From assembly GCA_016745215.1 (NCBI GenBank), contig CP050890.1:4154001-4218000 (forward strand): a stretch of 64,000 nt of DNA. Reading direction: 5' to 3'. The first letter of the stretch is position 1. Each line of letters starts with the position of its first letter. The notes under the pieces are model-generated. The model saw nothing but the letters and a program-made list of their open reading frames with translations, ran no database searches and had not been told where the DNA came from. This DNA comes from Thiohalocapsa sp. PB-PSB1 (GTDB lineage: Bacteria; Pseudomonadota; Gammaproteobacteria; Chromatiales; Chromatiaceae). A program made the position numbers and the translations under genes. Shown one piece after another: positions 42,714 to 53,200 of this stretch.

Positions 42714-43859
42714 TTGGCCGACGCCAATCGGCCACCGATCGAAATCGAAACGCTAGCGGAGGCGTCATTGAAACTCAGGCTTTCTGATCTCGAGGATGAA
42801 CCGCGGTCCAAGCTCGTGCTCTATCGGTGCATCGCGGGCAGCCGGATGTATGGCACAGCGCATGCCGGCAGCGATACCGATATTCGCGGCATCTTCATAT
42901 TGCCCGCATCGGCGTATCTGTCCCTGGATGAGGCGCCGACCCAGTTGCACGATGCGCGCAACGATGTCGTTTTCTACAGCCTGCGGCGGTTTTTGGAGTT
43001 GGCCATGAACGCCAATCCGAACATCTTGGAGCTGCTCTATCCGCCCGATGACTGTGTACTGCTGATAAACCCGATAATGCACAAGCTGATGGAGCGGCGC
43101 GAGTTGTTTGTCTGCAAGCAGTGCTTTGCATCCCACGTCGGCTATGCCAGAGCCCAGATCAGGCGGGCGCGGGGCCGCAACAAATGGGTGAACAATCCCC
43201 AGCCGGAGGCGCCGCCGTCGAAGGAGGCGTTTTGCTGGCTGCTGCGCGCGGCTGGGCCGATGCCGTTTCGGCCGCTGCCGTTGCTGGCATCGGGCGTGGA
43301 CCTAGCCCGCTGTCATTGCGCGGCGGTGGAACACACGCGCGACCTGTACCGTCTGTACGACTATGGCGACGCGGCCAAGGGCATCTTTCGTGGTGGGCAA
43401 CTGGTCTGCGAGTCGATCCCGGCGGATGACGAGCACAAGCGCTGCATCGGCTTGTTGCTCTACAACCGTCCAGGTTTTGAGAACGCAATTAAGGATCACC
43501 GCAATTACTGGCAATGGCGCAACGAACGCAATGCATCACGCTGGCAATCGCAGGAGCGAGGCGAGATGGATTATGATGCCAAGAACATGATGCATACCTT
43601 CCGACTGCTGTTCTCCGGCGCCCATCTGCTGGAGCACGGTCGGCCGTTGGTCCGGTTCGAGGGTGAACGCCTGGCGTTTCTGCTGCGCGTCCTGGCCGGT
43701 CACTACGATTATCAGGCTCTGATCGATCGGGTCGAAGCCGAAGTGGTTAAACTCGATACCCTTTACAACACATCCACGCTGCCCGAGACGGTCGATCGGC
43801 CCGCCATCAATCGACTGTTCCGGTCACTGACCGATGAATGGGAACAGCAGCATGCATGA
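42714..43859 (+). CDS. Nucleotidyltransferase superfamily protein (RlaP/YcgL-like)
   Basis: A 381-residue protein with the pol-beta-type core CIAGSRMYGTAHAGSDTDIR (GS and DxD motifs for metal and nucleotide), FYSLRRFLELAMNANPNILE, and a helical C-terminal domain (YDAKNMMHTFRLLFSGAHLL). Related proteins are the RNA-repair-associated nucleotidyltransferase RlaP and unlinked homologues; the substrate is unknown. Its frame begins at a TTG and no in-frame ATG is earlier than the core, so the true start is uncertain. An 8-base overlap links it to a second, truncated nucleotidyltransferase gene. Confidence 0.82.
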   Translation: MADANRPPIEIETLAEASLKLRLSDLEDEPRSKLVLYRCIAGSRMYGTAHAGSDTDIRGIFILPASAYLSLDEAPTQLHDARNDVVFYSLRRFLELAMNANPNILELLYPPDDCVLLINPIMHKLMERRELFVCKQCFASHVGYARAQIRRARGRNKWVNNPQPEAPPSKEAFCWLLRAAGPMPFRPLPLLASGVDLARCHCAAVEHTRDLYRLYDYGDAAKGIFRGGQLVCESIPADDEHKRCIGLLLYNRPGFENAIKDHRNYWQWRNERNASRWQSQERGEMDYDAKNMMHTFRLLFSGAHLLEHGRPLVRFEGERLAFLLRVLAGHYDYQALIDRVEAEVVKLDTLYNTSTLPETVDRPAINRLFRSLTDEWEQQHA

Positions 43860-44106
43860 TGCAATCCTTGATGTGCTGAGACAGCTGGAGGCGGAAGGCA
43901 ACTTCAAGCTGTTGGAGGCCTGCGAGTCGGGCAATCGCGCCAGGGGATTTGCCGCGCCCGATAGCGATTATGATGTGCGCTTTCTCTATACCGAGCCGCT
44001 TGCCTGGTCTCTGCGCGTTTCGCCGGGCCGCGACTGCTGCAATTGGATGTTGCCGGGGGATCTGGGTTTGATCGGCTGGGAATTGCGCAAGGCACTGGGT
44101 AAGTAG
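43852..44106 (+). pseudogene. Second nucleotidyltransferase gene, cut by hairpin element B
   Basis: The product reads MHDAILDVLRQLEAEGNFKL and then CESGNRARGFAAPDSDYDVR, the nucleotidyltransferase core, and LIGWELRKAL. It stops after 84 residues at the first bases of the repeat element at 44102; family members run to about 250 residues. The missing part is not found beyond the element. Its pairing with the preceding gene is common in related genomes. Confidence 0.75.
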
Positions 44107-44306
44107 CGGTTCATGAATAACCTATACAACGCTATCCAGACATCGGCGGGGAGTGCAATCGGGGTCGGGGTCGCTATCGGAATCGGAGTTGGTCAGTTCG
44201 ATACCGACGCCGATACCGATACCGACGCCGATAGCGGTACCGAATGAGTCGGCAGGCGACACCCAAGCCAAAAACCTGTTTCGCTTGTTTCTGCACCATC
44301 ACTAAC
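44102..44306 (+). mobile_element. Hairpin-bearing mobile repeat, copy B
   Basis: Starts AGTAGCGGTTCATGAATAAC and ends CACCATCACTAAC like copy A at 831-1179. The internal gene is deleted except for the acidic tail FDTDADTDTDADSGTE (44197-44247). The GGTCGGGGTCGCTATCGGAA arm and the CCGATAGCGG arm remain and can pair. The insertion truncates the nucleotidyltransferase gene at its left end. Confidence 0.65.
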
Positions 44307-44339
44307 GCTGTTGCAACCTAGCCGGCTCGTCTTTGGCGC

Positions 44340-45060
44340 GGCTCAATGCCGTGCAAAAGACACAGGAAATCGCGCAAACCCTTCAAACCCGAGCCAAATC
44401 CATCCGAGCTGAACATGCGTAAGTGGACGTGCCAACTCGCTCCAGACGCAAGATCGCCTGATGTGGGATCGAGCCCGCATCAGGCGAGGCCGTCTGGAAA
44501 GCCGGCGCTGCCGAGGGGACAGTCGGCGGCATGCTCGACCAGTCCGGTCTTGACCAGGTTGTTGTCGATGCAGCGCAGGATAGCCGCGGGGGCCCATCGT
44601 TGCGGATGTAACGGTCGAAGCAGTCACCTGGCCAGAAGTCACTTTTACGCTCGAGCAGTGCATTCTTCGCCTGGGCCGCGAAGTCCTTCCAGGATTGCAC
44701 CAGGTCTTACAGCGGAAAGCCCGGCAGCGTCTCGGTCAGCTCGTTGGGCGTGGTTGGGCATCACCACCCAGACCAGGAATCGGCAGCGCTCGCCGTCGAT
44801 ATGCAGCCATGCATGCTGCACCAGCATGGCGATCTCCGGCCGTTGCAGCCGGCAGGCGCCGAATAGGATTGCGACCGGGTTGGCAGCCTGAAATGGAAAG
44901 GAATCGCGCCAGCGATTCGTCTATTGGGACGCGAAAACCAGGCATTGCCCTGGGAAGCCGCAAGCAACGAACGCTCTGCGGGCGAAGCGAAACTGGCGCT
45001 CTCAATGAACAGTGGACCAACGAGACCGCTTTCCATGAGTTGGAGGCGCACCTGCATTTT
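44340..45060 (-). pseudogene. Second RAYT (REP-associated transposase) gene, frameshifted
   Basis: On the minus strand three frames carry pieces of one protein: MLVQHAWLHIDGERCRFLVW followed by VVMPNHAQ (the HUH motif region), then WKDFAAQAKNALLERKSDFW and PGDCFDRYIRND, which includes the catalytic tyrosine environment of RAYTs. Frameshifts between them, and a decayed start, show that it is inactive. It lies 34 bases beyond the right end of hairpin element B, the same neighbour relation as at 1175-1450. Confidence 0.65.
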
Positions 45061-46256
45061 GAGAGCAACTCGCTTCGGTTTATCCTAAGGCAGCCCTATT
45101 CGGATTCTGCATCGCACTGCCCGTCTTCAATGACTTGGCATGGGTGAACGCGTTCCTGCGCGCTGACACGCTGTTGTCAATGCTCCATCCCCCCGTATAC
45201 AAGGACAGATCCGCGGTCGGAGCGCCTTGCGCCTGAGTAGCGTTGGGCAGCATGTCGGGGAGCAGCAGCACGGCCCAGAGCGCAGCTGCCAGAGCATTGC
45301 AGCAATGCTCCAGCTAGGCCAACGCCTGCGGAGGACGATATGCCACCTGAAGGCATTGGAAGTCGTGGATTGTAGGTGGAGTTCTGTTCTATGCATCGCG
45401 CTCCCATCCTGCCCTGCGGCCGAACGCTCCCGTTGCTTGCGACGGGCGGCTTTGGCAGCGTCTAAGCGGCTGGCTGCCTGTCGCCGGTTGGCTCGGGGTA
45501 AGAAGTGGTAGCACGTCCGCGGATACTGCTGTGGGTGCGAGCTTGGGCCTCTCATCGACCCGGGTCGGTGCTGTTGTGTTGAGCTGTTGCCGGGGTCCGT
45601 CTCGGCTGCTCCTTGCGCGAGAGTTGACGTATTGCTCGGTCTAAGACCTGGGGCGACCTGCTGCTTCGCTTGGTGTTGCGCTTATCGCTACCGGCAGATC
45701 TGGCCTAGGCGGTTGAAATGTCCTGAGTTTTGATGCCAAACCGATTCCGGGTCTTGGATTGCTTTATCGAACGCACTGGGTAAGCCTCATCGGTGTCGGG
45801 GTCGCTATCGAAATCGGAATCGAATCCGCTCATCGATCAAAGCAGCCAGCTCAATACCAATTCCTCATTCCGACCTTGACACCGATCCCGACACCGACTA
45901 AGCATCCATAAACCGGGAAGCGCTTGTTTTAATGAGACTGCAGATTTCGACAGCCTAGATCTGACCTGTCGCGCTCTGGAAGCGGTGGCACCGCAGAACT
46001 CCTGACGTATCGAGCTTAACTATCTATGATGTAATGTAATAATCAATGTAGTACATGCATTTAACCAAGAGGCTGGATATTTTTGTTCCAGACTCAGGAG
46101 GCCTGATTTTTGCCTTGAAGCCCACAGCTTAGTGGGTAGATGCATGGTTGCTCGGTTGTATTTCCGGCCGAATCGTCGCATTCAAAACTTCGCGATGTCA
46201 GAGTTCTGCACCGGGTGGCGCAACGGCAACACCCAGGCCGACGAAAGAGAAGAAGG
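45061..46256. other. Long non-coding stretch with hairpin element copy C
   Basis: No gene is supportable in 1.2 kb, only short frames. At 45783-45906 a third, degraded hairpin element is visible: CGGTGTCGGGGTCGCTATCG and GACACCGATCCCGACACCGA can pair, and the second arm encodes the tail LDTDPDTD and a stop, as in copies A and B. The common outer ends are not retained. Confidence 0.5.
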
Positions 46257-47051
46257 TCAGTGCGCCCGCCGGCGTTTGAGGGCCAGCAGCGGTGGCAGCC
46301 CAAAGACGAGCAGCAGCACCGGCGCGGGTAGAGGGGCCTCCTGGGGGTTGGAATCGGCAAAGCCATTCAGCACCTGGAGCCTCAGGCCGACGTTGTAGAT
46401 ATCGCCGACCGGCACTGTCCCGTTCACAGACCTGAGACCGGAATCGTCACCGGACAATGCGGAGGTGTCCGTAAGGAAGAAGACATCGAAGATGGCAAAT
46501 TCATCAATGTCCTGGCCTGCTGTCTCATCGACGATATTGACCAGCAACGCTAGAGCGAGGCCTGCTGACTCGTCGGGAAGATCGGCGGCGACCTCTGCGG
46601 AATACAACCAATCTACGCTTAAGGCGAAGTCGGCAGGGGTGGCCCCCGAACTATTGTCCAATAATATGCCGGTAACACCGAGGGCAGAGGCGGTGGCCTC
46701 GGCGTAATCATCGTTGCCGGTGGCGTCCGCGCTTCCCGACACGTCCACCGTAAGCGCGGCGGTATCCAAGGGTTCTGTTAGGATCACCTGCGTCGGGTCG
46801 AGCAGCGGAGACGCACCGGTCGTCGTCGAAACCGTCGCCCCAGTCAGCGTGGTGCTGCTCTGGTCTACTAGGAAGAAGTTGGCGTTCAACGAAATGGGCA
46901 TCCCCGATGGATTGTTCGATACGCTGGTCATGACCTCGGCCGAGCCCTGGAACATGGCCGCGGCCTGAACGGCTCCCGCGCCTAGCATTAGCGACAAAGC
47001 CGCAGCGACTCCGAGGCTCGTCTTCGCCGGATGCATGGATTGCTTATTCAT
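46257..47051 (-). CDS. Secreted protein with a VPLPA/PEP-CTERM-like sorting tail
   Basis: A 264-residue protein with a signal peptide (TSLGVAAALSLMLGAGAVQA) and a threonine/serine/aspartate-rich beta-type body. The C-terminus is a sorting signal: PLPAPVLLLVFGLPPLLALK followed by RRRAH, that is, a PLPA motif, hydrophobic helix and arginines, as in exosortase substrates. It would be cut and anchored or released at the outer surface. I use the ATG before NKQSM, which follows a GGGGA ribosome site. It lies downstream of the giant TSP3 protein on the same strand. Confidence 0.75.
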   Translation of the reverse strand: MNKQSMHPAKTSLGVAAALSLMLGAGAVQAAAMFQGSAEVMTSVSNNPSGMPISLNANFFLVDQSSTTLTGATVSTTTGASPLLDPTQVILTEPLDTAALTVDVSGSADATGNDDYAEATASALGVTGILLDNSSGATPADFALSVDWLYSAEVAADLPDESAGLALALLVNIVDETAGQDIDEFAIFDVFFLTDTSALSGDDSGLRSVNGTVPVGDIYNVGLRLQVLNGFADSNPQEAPLPAPVLLLVFGLPPLLALKRRRAH

Positions 47052-47279
47052 GATCAGTTGTTCCCCCTTGCCGAGGTCTGCCTGCATAACATAGCAGGCG
47101 TTAGGCCGATGACCACCTTGATGATCGCTCAAGGCGCTATCGGACAATTTTGTTCGTTGGAAGATCAACCGCCGGTCGCGGAGCGACGGCAGCGAGTGGA
47201 TAGAGGCCGATAGGCGCCTGGCTCCCACTCGCGCGTCCGCCGATAGCGGACGCGCGATGGCCCTCGGCGCATTGACCAC

Positions 47280-50200
47280 TTAAGGTTGGCTCACCTCCCA
47301 GCTCAAGACGCTCTTATCCAGCCGCCTGAAGATGCTGTAACGCACACTGAAACTGTCCTGACTTGTGCGCTTGCGCTGCGCCGGGATGCGATCGAACGAG
47401 ACATCCGCCTCCCTGACCTGGAAGTCGTCCGAGCTGCTGCTGACCGTGGCAGTCAAGCCGTCGATCGGGCAGTCGGTTGCGTTGCGGAACGCGACCCGAT
47501 ACTCGAACACAAAGAACGGCCAGCGATCGTAGCTCAGACTAGACAGCAGATACTCCTCTTGTATCGCGCCCTCGACCGGCGCTGCCGTCACCTCGATAGT
47601 CGTGCTGGTGCTGGCCTGCTGCGTGCCGTCGTCGGCGGTAAAGCTGACCGTATGTTCCCCAGCAGCGGTGCAGCCCGGCTTCCAGGTCAGGCGAGCACAG
47701 CCGGGACGATCGGACCTAAACTGCGCGCCCTGCGGCAAGCCCTCAGCGCTCACCGCAACCCGCTTGCCCTCCGGGTCGGTGGCGCAGACATCCAGCTCCA
47801 GCGACTCGCTAACACCGATGGTCTGACTCGACGGCACTGCCGGGTCGAAGTATGGCGGATCATCCCCAGGTCCGGCGGCCGGCTCGACGGTGATCGAGAT
47901 GGTCTCTGCGTCGGTGCGCACGTCCGGCGTGAAGTCGTCCGTAGCGGTGAAGGTCACGCAGTAGGGTGAACCCGCCGCGTCGCCGACCACCGGGGTCCAG
48001 CTGAAGCTCGCGGTGCGGTCGCCGTTGTCGGTCAGCTGCGCGGCTGCCGGCAGGGCCGGATCACTGCAGCTCGCCAGCGTGAAGCCGATGCCGTCCGGAT
48101 CGGGGTCGTTGGCGCTGACGGTGAACGACAACAGGTCAGTCTCGGTGACGGTCTTGTCGCCAATCGGGGTGAGCTCCGGCGGACGGTTGATGTTGCCGAC
48201 GGTGACCGTGAACTGCTTGCAGTCGGTCAGGGTCGGGTCCACCGAATCGGTCGCACAGGCCTCGAACAGGTACTGCCGTTGGCCCTGATCGTAGGTCGGA
48301 GTCCAGTCCAGTCGGCCCGTGCCGTTACCGTTGTCGGTGAACAAGGCACCCTCGGGTAGGTCTCCCTCGACCGAGGTCAACTGTACGATCTCGGATGAGA
48401 CCAGACTCAGGCTCAGGGACGGTGCCTCATCCGGCGGCGTGTCCGGGTCGGTCGCGGTTACGACAAGAGAGAACTGCTCCAGCTCATCGATCTCGCGATC
48501 ACCGATCGGCTGCATTTCCGGCGTGCGGGGTACGTTGCCCACGGCGATGGTCAGATCGTGCCGATCGCACAGCGTGGGCGTGCCGTTGTCGCAGACCTCG
48601 AACCTGAGCGGTTCCTCGCCCGCCTGGCCGAAGTCCGGCGTCCAGTTGAGCTCGGCGTAACCACCCAGGTTGCCGCTGTATGTCGCCCCGTCCGGCAGCG
48701 TATCCAGTGCCCTGAAGACGAGGTCGGTCGCCGGCTCATCCGGATCATCCGCATCCATCCTGACGAAGATCGGCTCGTTCTCGTCCACTTCCACGCGGGA
48801 TGGGATGTCGTCGCTGAAGGCCGGCGGCAGGTTGAAATCACCAACCGTGATCGTGAAGGTCTCTTGACCCTGAGCCAGCGGGCTGCCGTCATCGGTGGCG
48901 GTGATCAGCACATCCGGATAGTTACCGGAACTGAGGAAATCCGGCGTCCAGCGGAATTCACCCGAGCAACCGCCAAGGTCGGTTACCACCGCGCCGGTAG
49001 GCAGATTGCCACCATCGATCACGACCGAGTCGTCCTCCACGTCCTCGCAGGTGATCGGCACAATCAGCTCGACGCCCTCGTCAACCTGCTGGTTGGCGAT
49101 CGGATCGATCCGCGGTGCGTCGTTGATCGGCGTGACCTCGACGGTGACGTCCGCGTTGGCTCGCTCATCCGCAAGATCGGCGATGACGCAATTGAAGCGG
49201 TCTGGGCCGTTGTAGTCCGCGGGCGGTGAGTAGGTGAGCGGACCGGCCGGTACCTGCACCGAGACCGTACCACCCTCATCCGAGCTTAGGTCGCAGCTCA
49301 CCAGCGAGATGATATCCGCCGGATCATCGGCCGTGTCCGGGTCCTCATCGTTCAGGAGCACATCGACGTCGACGGCGATATCCTCATTGGTGGTCGCCGA
49401 ATCCGGCATCGCCACTGGTGGGTCGTTGACGGGCGTCACGATGACAGACACCTGGCCTACTGCGGAGCCGCCGTTGTCATCCTCGATGATGTAGCTGAAG
49501 CTATCGCTGCCGTTGAAGTTCTCATCCGGCGTGTAGCGACACTGACTATCGGCAAGCGCCTCGGCCTGTCCGTGGTTGCCGTTGGAGCAGCTGACCAGCG
49601 AGATGGTGCCGCCGTCCGGATCGGCGTCGTTGCTCAGGACCGGTATATCGACGGGCGTATCTTCCGGCGTCTCGACGCTGTCTGACCCTGCTTCTAGGCC
49701 GTCGCAGGCATCACCGCGACCGTCTCCATCGCTGTCGAATTGGTCCGGGTTAGCGATCAACGGGCAGTTGTCCAGGTCGCCGCAGATCCCGTCGCCATCG
49801 GCGTCGTTCTGTGCGTCGAGCGGGCAGCTATCGCAGACATTGCCGATGCCGTCGCCGTCGTCGTCGGCTTGGTCTTCATTGGCTAGCGCCGGGCAGTTGT
49901 CCACGTTGCCGCAGATGCCGTCGCCGTCGCTGTCGTTGTCGGCGTCAAGGGCACAGCTGTCGCAGGCATTGCCGATGCCGTCGTCGTCGTCGTCGGCTTG
50001 GTCTTCATTGGCTAGCGCTGGGCAGTTGTCCACGTCGCCGCAGATGCCGTCGCCGTCGGCGTCGTTCAGTGCATCGAGCGGGCAGCTATCGCAGGCATTG
50101 CCGATGCCGTCGCTATCGTCGTCGGCCTGGTCTTCATTGGCCAGCGCCGGGCAGTTGTCCACGTCGCCGCAGATGCCGTCGCCGTCGCTGTCGTTGTCGG

Positions 50201-53200
50201 CGTCGAGGGCACAGCTGTCGCAGGCATTGCCGATGCCGTCGTCGTCGTCGTCGGCCTGGTCTTCATTGGCTAGCGCCGGGCAGTTGTCCACGTCGCCGCA
50301 GATGCCGTCGCCGTCGCTGTCGTTGTCGGCGTCGAGGGCACAGCTGTCGCAGGCATTGCCGATGCCGTCGTCGTCGTCGTCGGCCTGGTCTTCATTGGCT
50401 AGCGCCGGGCAGTTGTCCACGTCGCCGCAGATGCCGTCGCCGTCGCTGTCGTTGTCGGCGTCGAGGGCACAGCTGTCGCAGGCATTGCCGATGCCGTCGT
50501 CGTCGTCGTCGGCCTGGTCTTCATTGGCTAGCGCCGGGCAGTTGTCCACGTCGCCGCAGATGCCGTCGCCGTCGCTGTCGTTGTCGGCGTCGAGGGCACA
50601 GCTGTCGCAGGCATTGCCGATGCCGTCGCTGTCGTCGTCGGCCTGGTCTTCATTGGCTAGTGCCGGGCAGTTGTCCACGTCGCCGCAGATGCCGTCGCCG
50701 TCGCTGTCGTTGTCGGCGTCGAGGGCACAGCTGTCGCAGGCATTGCCGATGCCGTCGCTATCGTCGTCGGCCTGGTCTGCATTGGCCAGCGCCGGGCAGT
50801 TGTCCACGTCGCCGCAGATGCCGTCGCCGTCGCTGTCGTTGTCGGCGTCGAGGGCACAGCTGTCGCAGGCATTGCCGATGCCGTCGCTGTCGTCGTCGGC
50901 CTGGTCTTCATTGGCTAGTGCCGGGCAGTTGTCCACGTCGCCGCAGATGCCGTCGCCGTCGCTGTCGTTGTCGGCGTCGAGGGCACAGCTGTCGCAGGCA
51001 TTGCCGATGCCGTCGCTATCGTCGTCGGCCTGGTCTTCATTGGCCAGTGCCGGGCAGTTGTCCACGTCGCCGCAGATGCCGTCGCCGTCGCTGTCGTTGT
51101 CGGCGTCGAGGGCACAGCTGTCGCAGGCATTGCCGATGCCGTCGCTATCGTCGTCGGCCTGGTCTTCATTGGCCAGTGCCGGGCAGTTGTCCACGTCGCC
51201 GCAGATGCCGTCGCCGTCGGCGTCGTTCTGTGCGTCGAGCGGGCAGCTATCGCAGGCATTGCCGATGCCGTCGCTATCGTCGTCGGCCTGGTCTGCATTG
51301 GCCAGCGCCGGGCAGTTGTCCACGTCGCCGCAGATGCCGTCGCCGTCGCTGTCGTTGTCGGCGTCGAGGGCACAGCTGTCGCAGGCATTGCCGATGCCGT
51401 CGCTGTCGTCGTCGGCCTGGTCTTCATTGGCCAGTGCCGGGCAGTTGTCCACGTTGCCGCAGATGCCGTCGCCGTCGCTGTCGTTGTCGGCGTCGAGGGC
51501 ACAGCTGTCGCAGGCATTGCCGATGCCGTCGCTGTCGTCGTCGGCCTGGTCTTCATTGGCCAGCGCCGGGCAGTTGTCCACGTCGCCGCAGATGCCGTCG
51601 CCGTCGCTGTCGTTGTCGGCGTCGAGGGCACAGCTGTCGCAGGCATTGCCGATGCCGTCGCTGTCGTCGTCGGCCTGGTCTTCATTGGCCAGCGCCGGGC
51701 AGTTGTCCACGTCGCCGCAGATGCCGTCGCCGTCGCTGTCGTTGTCGGCGTCGAGGGCACAGCTGTCGCAGGCATTGCCGATGCCGTCGCTGTCGTCGTC
51801 GGCCTGGTCTTCATTGGCTAGTGCCGGGCAGTTGTCCACGTCGCCGCAGATGCCGTCGCCGTCGCTGTCGTTGTCGGCGTCGAGGGCACAGCTGTCGCAG
51901 GCATTGCCGATGCCGTCGCTATCGTCGTCGGCCTGGTCTTCATTGGCCAGTGCCGGGCAGTTGTCCACGTCGCCGCAGATGCCGTCGCCGTCGCTGTCGT
52001 TGTCGGCGTCGAGGGCACAGCTGTCGCAGGCATTGCCGATGCCGTCGCTATCGTCGTCGGCCTGGTCTTCATTGGCCAGTGCCGGGCAGTTGTCCACGTC
52101 GCCGCAGATGCCGTCGCCGTCGGCGTCGTTCTGTGCGTCGAGCGGGCAGCTATCGCAGGCATTGCCGATGCCGTCGCTATCGTCGTCGGCCTGGTCTGCA
52201 TTGGCCAGCGCCGGGCAGTTGTCCACGTCGCCGCAGATGCCGTCGCCGTCGCTGTCGTTGTCGGCGTCGAGGGCACAGCTGTCGCAGGCATTGCCGATGC
52301 CGTCGCTGTCGTCGTCGGCCTGGTCTTCATTGGCCAGTGCCGGGCAGTTGTCCACGTTGCCGCAGATGCCGTCGCCGTCGCTGTCGTTGTCGGCGTCGAG
52401 GGCACAGCTGTCGCAGGCATTGCCGATGCCGTCGCTGTCGTCGTCGGCCTGGTCTTCATTGGCCAGCGCCGGGCAGTTGTCCACGTCGCCGCAGATGCCG
52501 TCGCCGTCGCTGTCGTTGTCGGCATCGAGGGCACAGCTGTCGCAGGCATTGCCGATGCCGTCGCTGTCGTCGTCGGCCTGGTCTTCATTGGCCAGCGCCG
52601 GGCAGTTGTCCACGTCGCCGCAGATGCCGTCGCCGTCGCTGTCGTTGTCGGCGTCGAGGGCACAGCTGTCGCAGGCATTGCCGATGCCGTCGCTGTCGTC
52701 GTCGGCCTGGTCTTCATTGGCCAGCGCCGGGCAGTTGTCCACGTCGCCGCAGATGCCGTCGCCGTCGCTGTCGTTGTCGGCGTCGAGGGCACAGCTGTCG
52801 CAGGCATTGCCGATGCCGTCGCTATCGTCGTCGGCCTGGTCTGCATTGGCCAGCGCCGGGCAGTTGTCCACGTCGCCGCAGATGCCGTCGCCGTCGGCGT
52901 CGTTCTGTGCGTCGAGCGGGCAGCTATCGCAGGCATTGCCGATGCCGTCGCTATCGTCGTCGGCCTGGTCTGCATTGGCGACCACCGGGCAGTTGTCCAC
53001 GTTGCCGCAGATGCCGTCGCCGTCGCTGTCGTTGTCGGCGTCGAGGGCACAGCTGTCGCAGGCATTGCCGATGCCGTCGCTATCGTCGTCGGCCTGGTCT
53101 GCATTGGCCAGCGCCGGGCAGTTGTCCACGTCGCCGCAGATGCCATCGCCGTCGCTGTCGTTGTCGGCATCGAGGGCACAGCTGTCGCAGGCATTGCCGA

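Noticed and set aside
45127..45555. A 142-codon minus-strand frame
   Set aside because: No recognisable domain, no start signal, and it lies in a decayed region with transposase debris.
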